DNA from: a virus
Strand: one strand, 5' to 3'
Virus record (IMG/VR): IMGVR_UViG_3300010885_030297
Location: 1 to 45,002 of that record
DNA length: 45,002 bases
Numbering within the stretch: the stretch's first letter is position 1; each line of letters starts with the position of its first letter. This document shows, in pieces, positions 44,307-45,002 of the stretch. The position numbers and the translations under genes were made by a program. Below the pieces are notes generated by a model. It saw only the letters and a program-made list of their open reading frames with translations, made no database searches and was not told the DNA's origin.

Positions 44307-44880
44307 CGAATTTTTCCCTATCAAAGCGTAAAAACGGTTTATACTTTCGCATAAGCCTAGATATGTCTGGCCAGATAATTTTGTCCGATATATTCGAATC
44401 AAAGTTATCTAGAAACGGGTCAAGCTTTTCTAAAATAACTAAAGTCTCAAGACTGATTGTTTTTCTTAAAAATGCTTTTATTATATATGGATGCTGGGAT
44501 TTTGTGATTTTAAAGGAATCGTGAAAAGTCATGTTATCTTTATCAAGCTCTTCTAACAATCTATCTAAATCGTTAGTAAACATATAACCAAGACTTTCTA
44601 TTCTCTTCTTCCATTCTAAATATCGCTCACCTGCTTCTGCATCAAACATCCCACCCCAGCGATCTCCGGATATAAAATTTGCAACTAGAAAATTTGCAAC
44701 TTCTTCATCTGAATATGTCTTTGATACTTTTCGTATAGAAAAGATATCTTTTCTTTTAGCAAATGCTTGCCGGCTTGCCCTTACTCGTCCCTTTTGTGCA
44801 ATAACATCATAGTTTTCCGTAGTAAAATGCAACTTCAATGCGAGATACATCTTATATACTGAATATTCATCCATGGTCAC
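44251..44880 (-). CDS. gp59: Helicase loader gp59
   Basis: This 209-aa protein compares with 217 aa for T4 gp59. Blocks YSVYKMYLALKLHFTTENYD, SDEEVANFLVANFISGDRWG, YLEWKKRIESLGYMFTNDLD and HPYIIKAFLRKTISLETLVI match the family. gp59 loads gp41 helicase onto gp32-coated forks and recombination intermediates. Two starts are possible: GTG at 44880, with AGAGGA about 12 nt upstream, or ATG at 44874, which is further from that signal. The GTG is kept on spacing grounds. The start overlaps the stop of the preceding gene (44877-44879), so translation is coupled. It is encoded next to gp32, as in T4. Confidence 0.94.
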   Translation of the reverse strand: MTMDEYSVYKMYLALKLHFTTENYDVIAQKGRVRASRQAFAKRKDIFSIRKVSKTYSDEEVANFLVANFISGDRWGGMFDAEAGERYLEWKKRIESLGYMFTNDLDRLLEELDKDNMTFHDSFKITKSQHPYIIKAFLRKTISLETLVILEKLDPFLDNFDSNISDKIIWPDISRLMRKYKPFLRFDREKFDAIFRRRVGHKLSEDKTT

Positions 44881-45002
44881 AGTGGTAACTTTCCTCTAGG
44901 TTTCAAATAGTTTTGATCTTCAGCTTCAATTTGAACTTTATCTTTTAGAGACTGATTAATCAATTTAGAAATAGATTCAATATCAATATCGACTTCTGTA
45001 CA
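44877..45002 (-). CDS. C-terminal end of an unidentified protein (partial)
   Basis: The minus frame is open from the window edge for 41 codons to TGA at 44877-44879. The translation starts CTEVDIDIESISKLINQSLK and ends NYLKPRGKLPL. The stop overlaps the gp59 start region, as between co-translated phage genes, which supports a real gene. Too little is present to name a family; it is acidic and helical. Missing sequence lies to the right of the window. Confidence 0.65.
   Translation of the reverse strand, partial: CTEVDIDIESISKLINQSLKDKVQIEAEDQNYLKPRGKLPL

Overview
This window is a virion-structure region of a T4-like contractile-tailed phage, densely packed and AT-rich. Gene families and order match T4 relatives from marine and freshwater habitats (cyanophage and pelagiphage type) more closely than enterobacterial T4. 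Examples are the large DUF4815-type baseplate protein, a gp32 without cysteines, a tail spike ending in an M15-type peptidase, and proteins related to uncharacterised cyanophage structural families. The host cannot be read from the sequence. No tRNA, insertion sequence, CRISPR or integrase was seen, and no gene-free stretch exceeds 300 bases.

Layout. On the minus strand, read right to left from about 38.7 kb to 1: gp48-like tube cap, gp53, a gp27-like hub protein, gp5 (spike), gp25, gp6, a gp7-position wedge protein, a Calx-beta-like baseplate protein, gp8, two DUF4815-type proteins (1564 and 573 aa), a small coiled-coil protein, a cassette of fibre or unknown genes including a collagen-like fibre (about 13.0-20.0 kb), neck proteins gp13, gp14 and gp15, terminase gp16 and gp17, sheath gp18, tube gp19, portal gp20, prohead core proteins in the gene 67/68 positions, protease gp21, scaffold gp22 and the N-terminal part of capsid gp23, which is cut by the window edge. 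On the plus strand from 38737 to 42824: gp4, a conserved unknown, a tube-fold protein, gp26 and a tape-measure (gp29-like) protein. From 42872 to the right end, again on the minus strand, lies a replication piece: gp32, two small genes and gp59, plus the C-terminal end of one more gene.

How it works together. The minus block encodes capsid assembly (20-67-68-21-22-23), the DNA packaging motor (16/17), head-tail connection (13/14/15), sheath and tube (18/19) and the baseplate wedge and hub. The plus block encodes head completion and the tail tube length module. Five exact T4-type late promoter boxes (TATAAATA) lie just upstream of gp23, gp22, the gp67-like gene, gp18 and gp48. A near-perfect box precedes gp4 in the same 44-bp divergent gap as the gp48 box.

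Most notable observation: gp26 ends on a canonical -1 slippery heptamer (A AAT TTT, 41029-41035). The -1 frame continues for 65 codons with no usable start codon before its conserved-looking part, and stops 2 nt before the tape-measure start. This reproduces the lambda-style arrangement of tube, frameshifted tail-assembly chaperone and tape measure inside a T4-like genome. Other points of interest are a repeat-bearing insertion of about 330 aa in the tail sheath, the same repeat type in two baseplate proteins, a 1564-aa chimera with a 270-aa Ala/Gly-rich hydrophobic block before an S74-type chaperone tail, and a gp5 that pairs a degenerate lysozyme-like region with an M15 peptidase at the spike tip.
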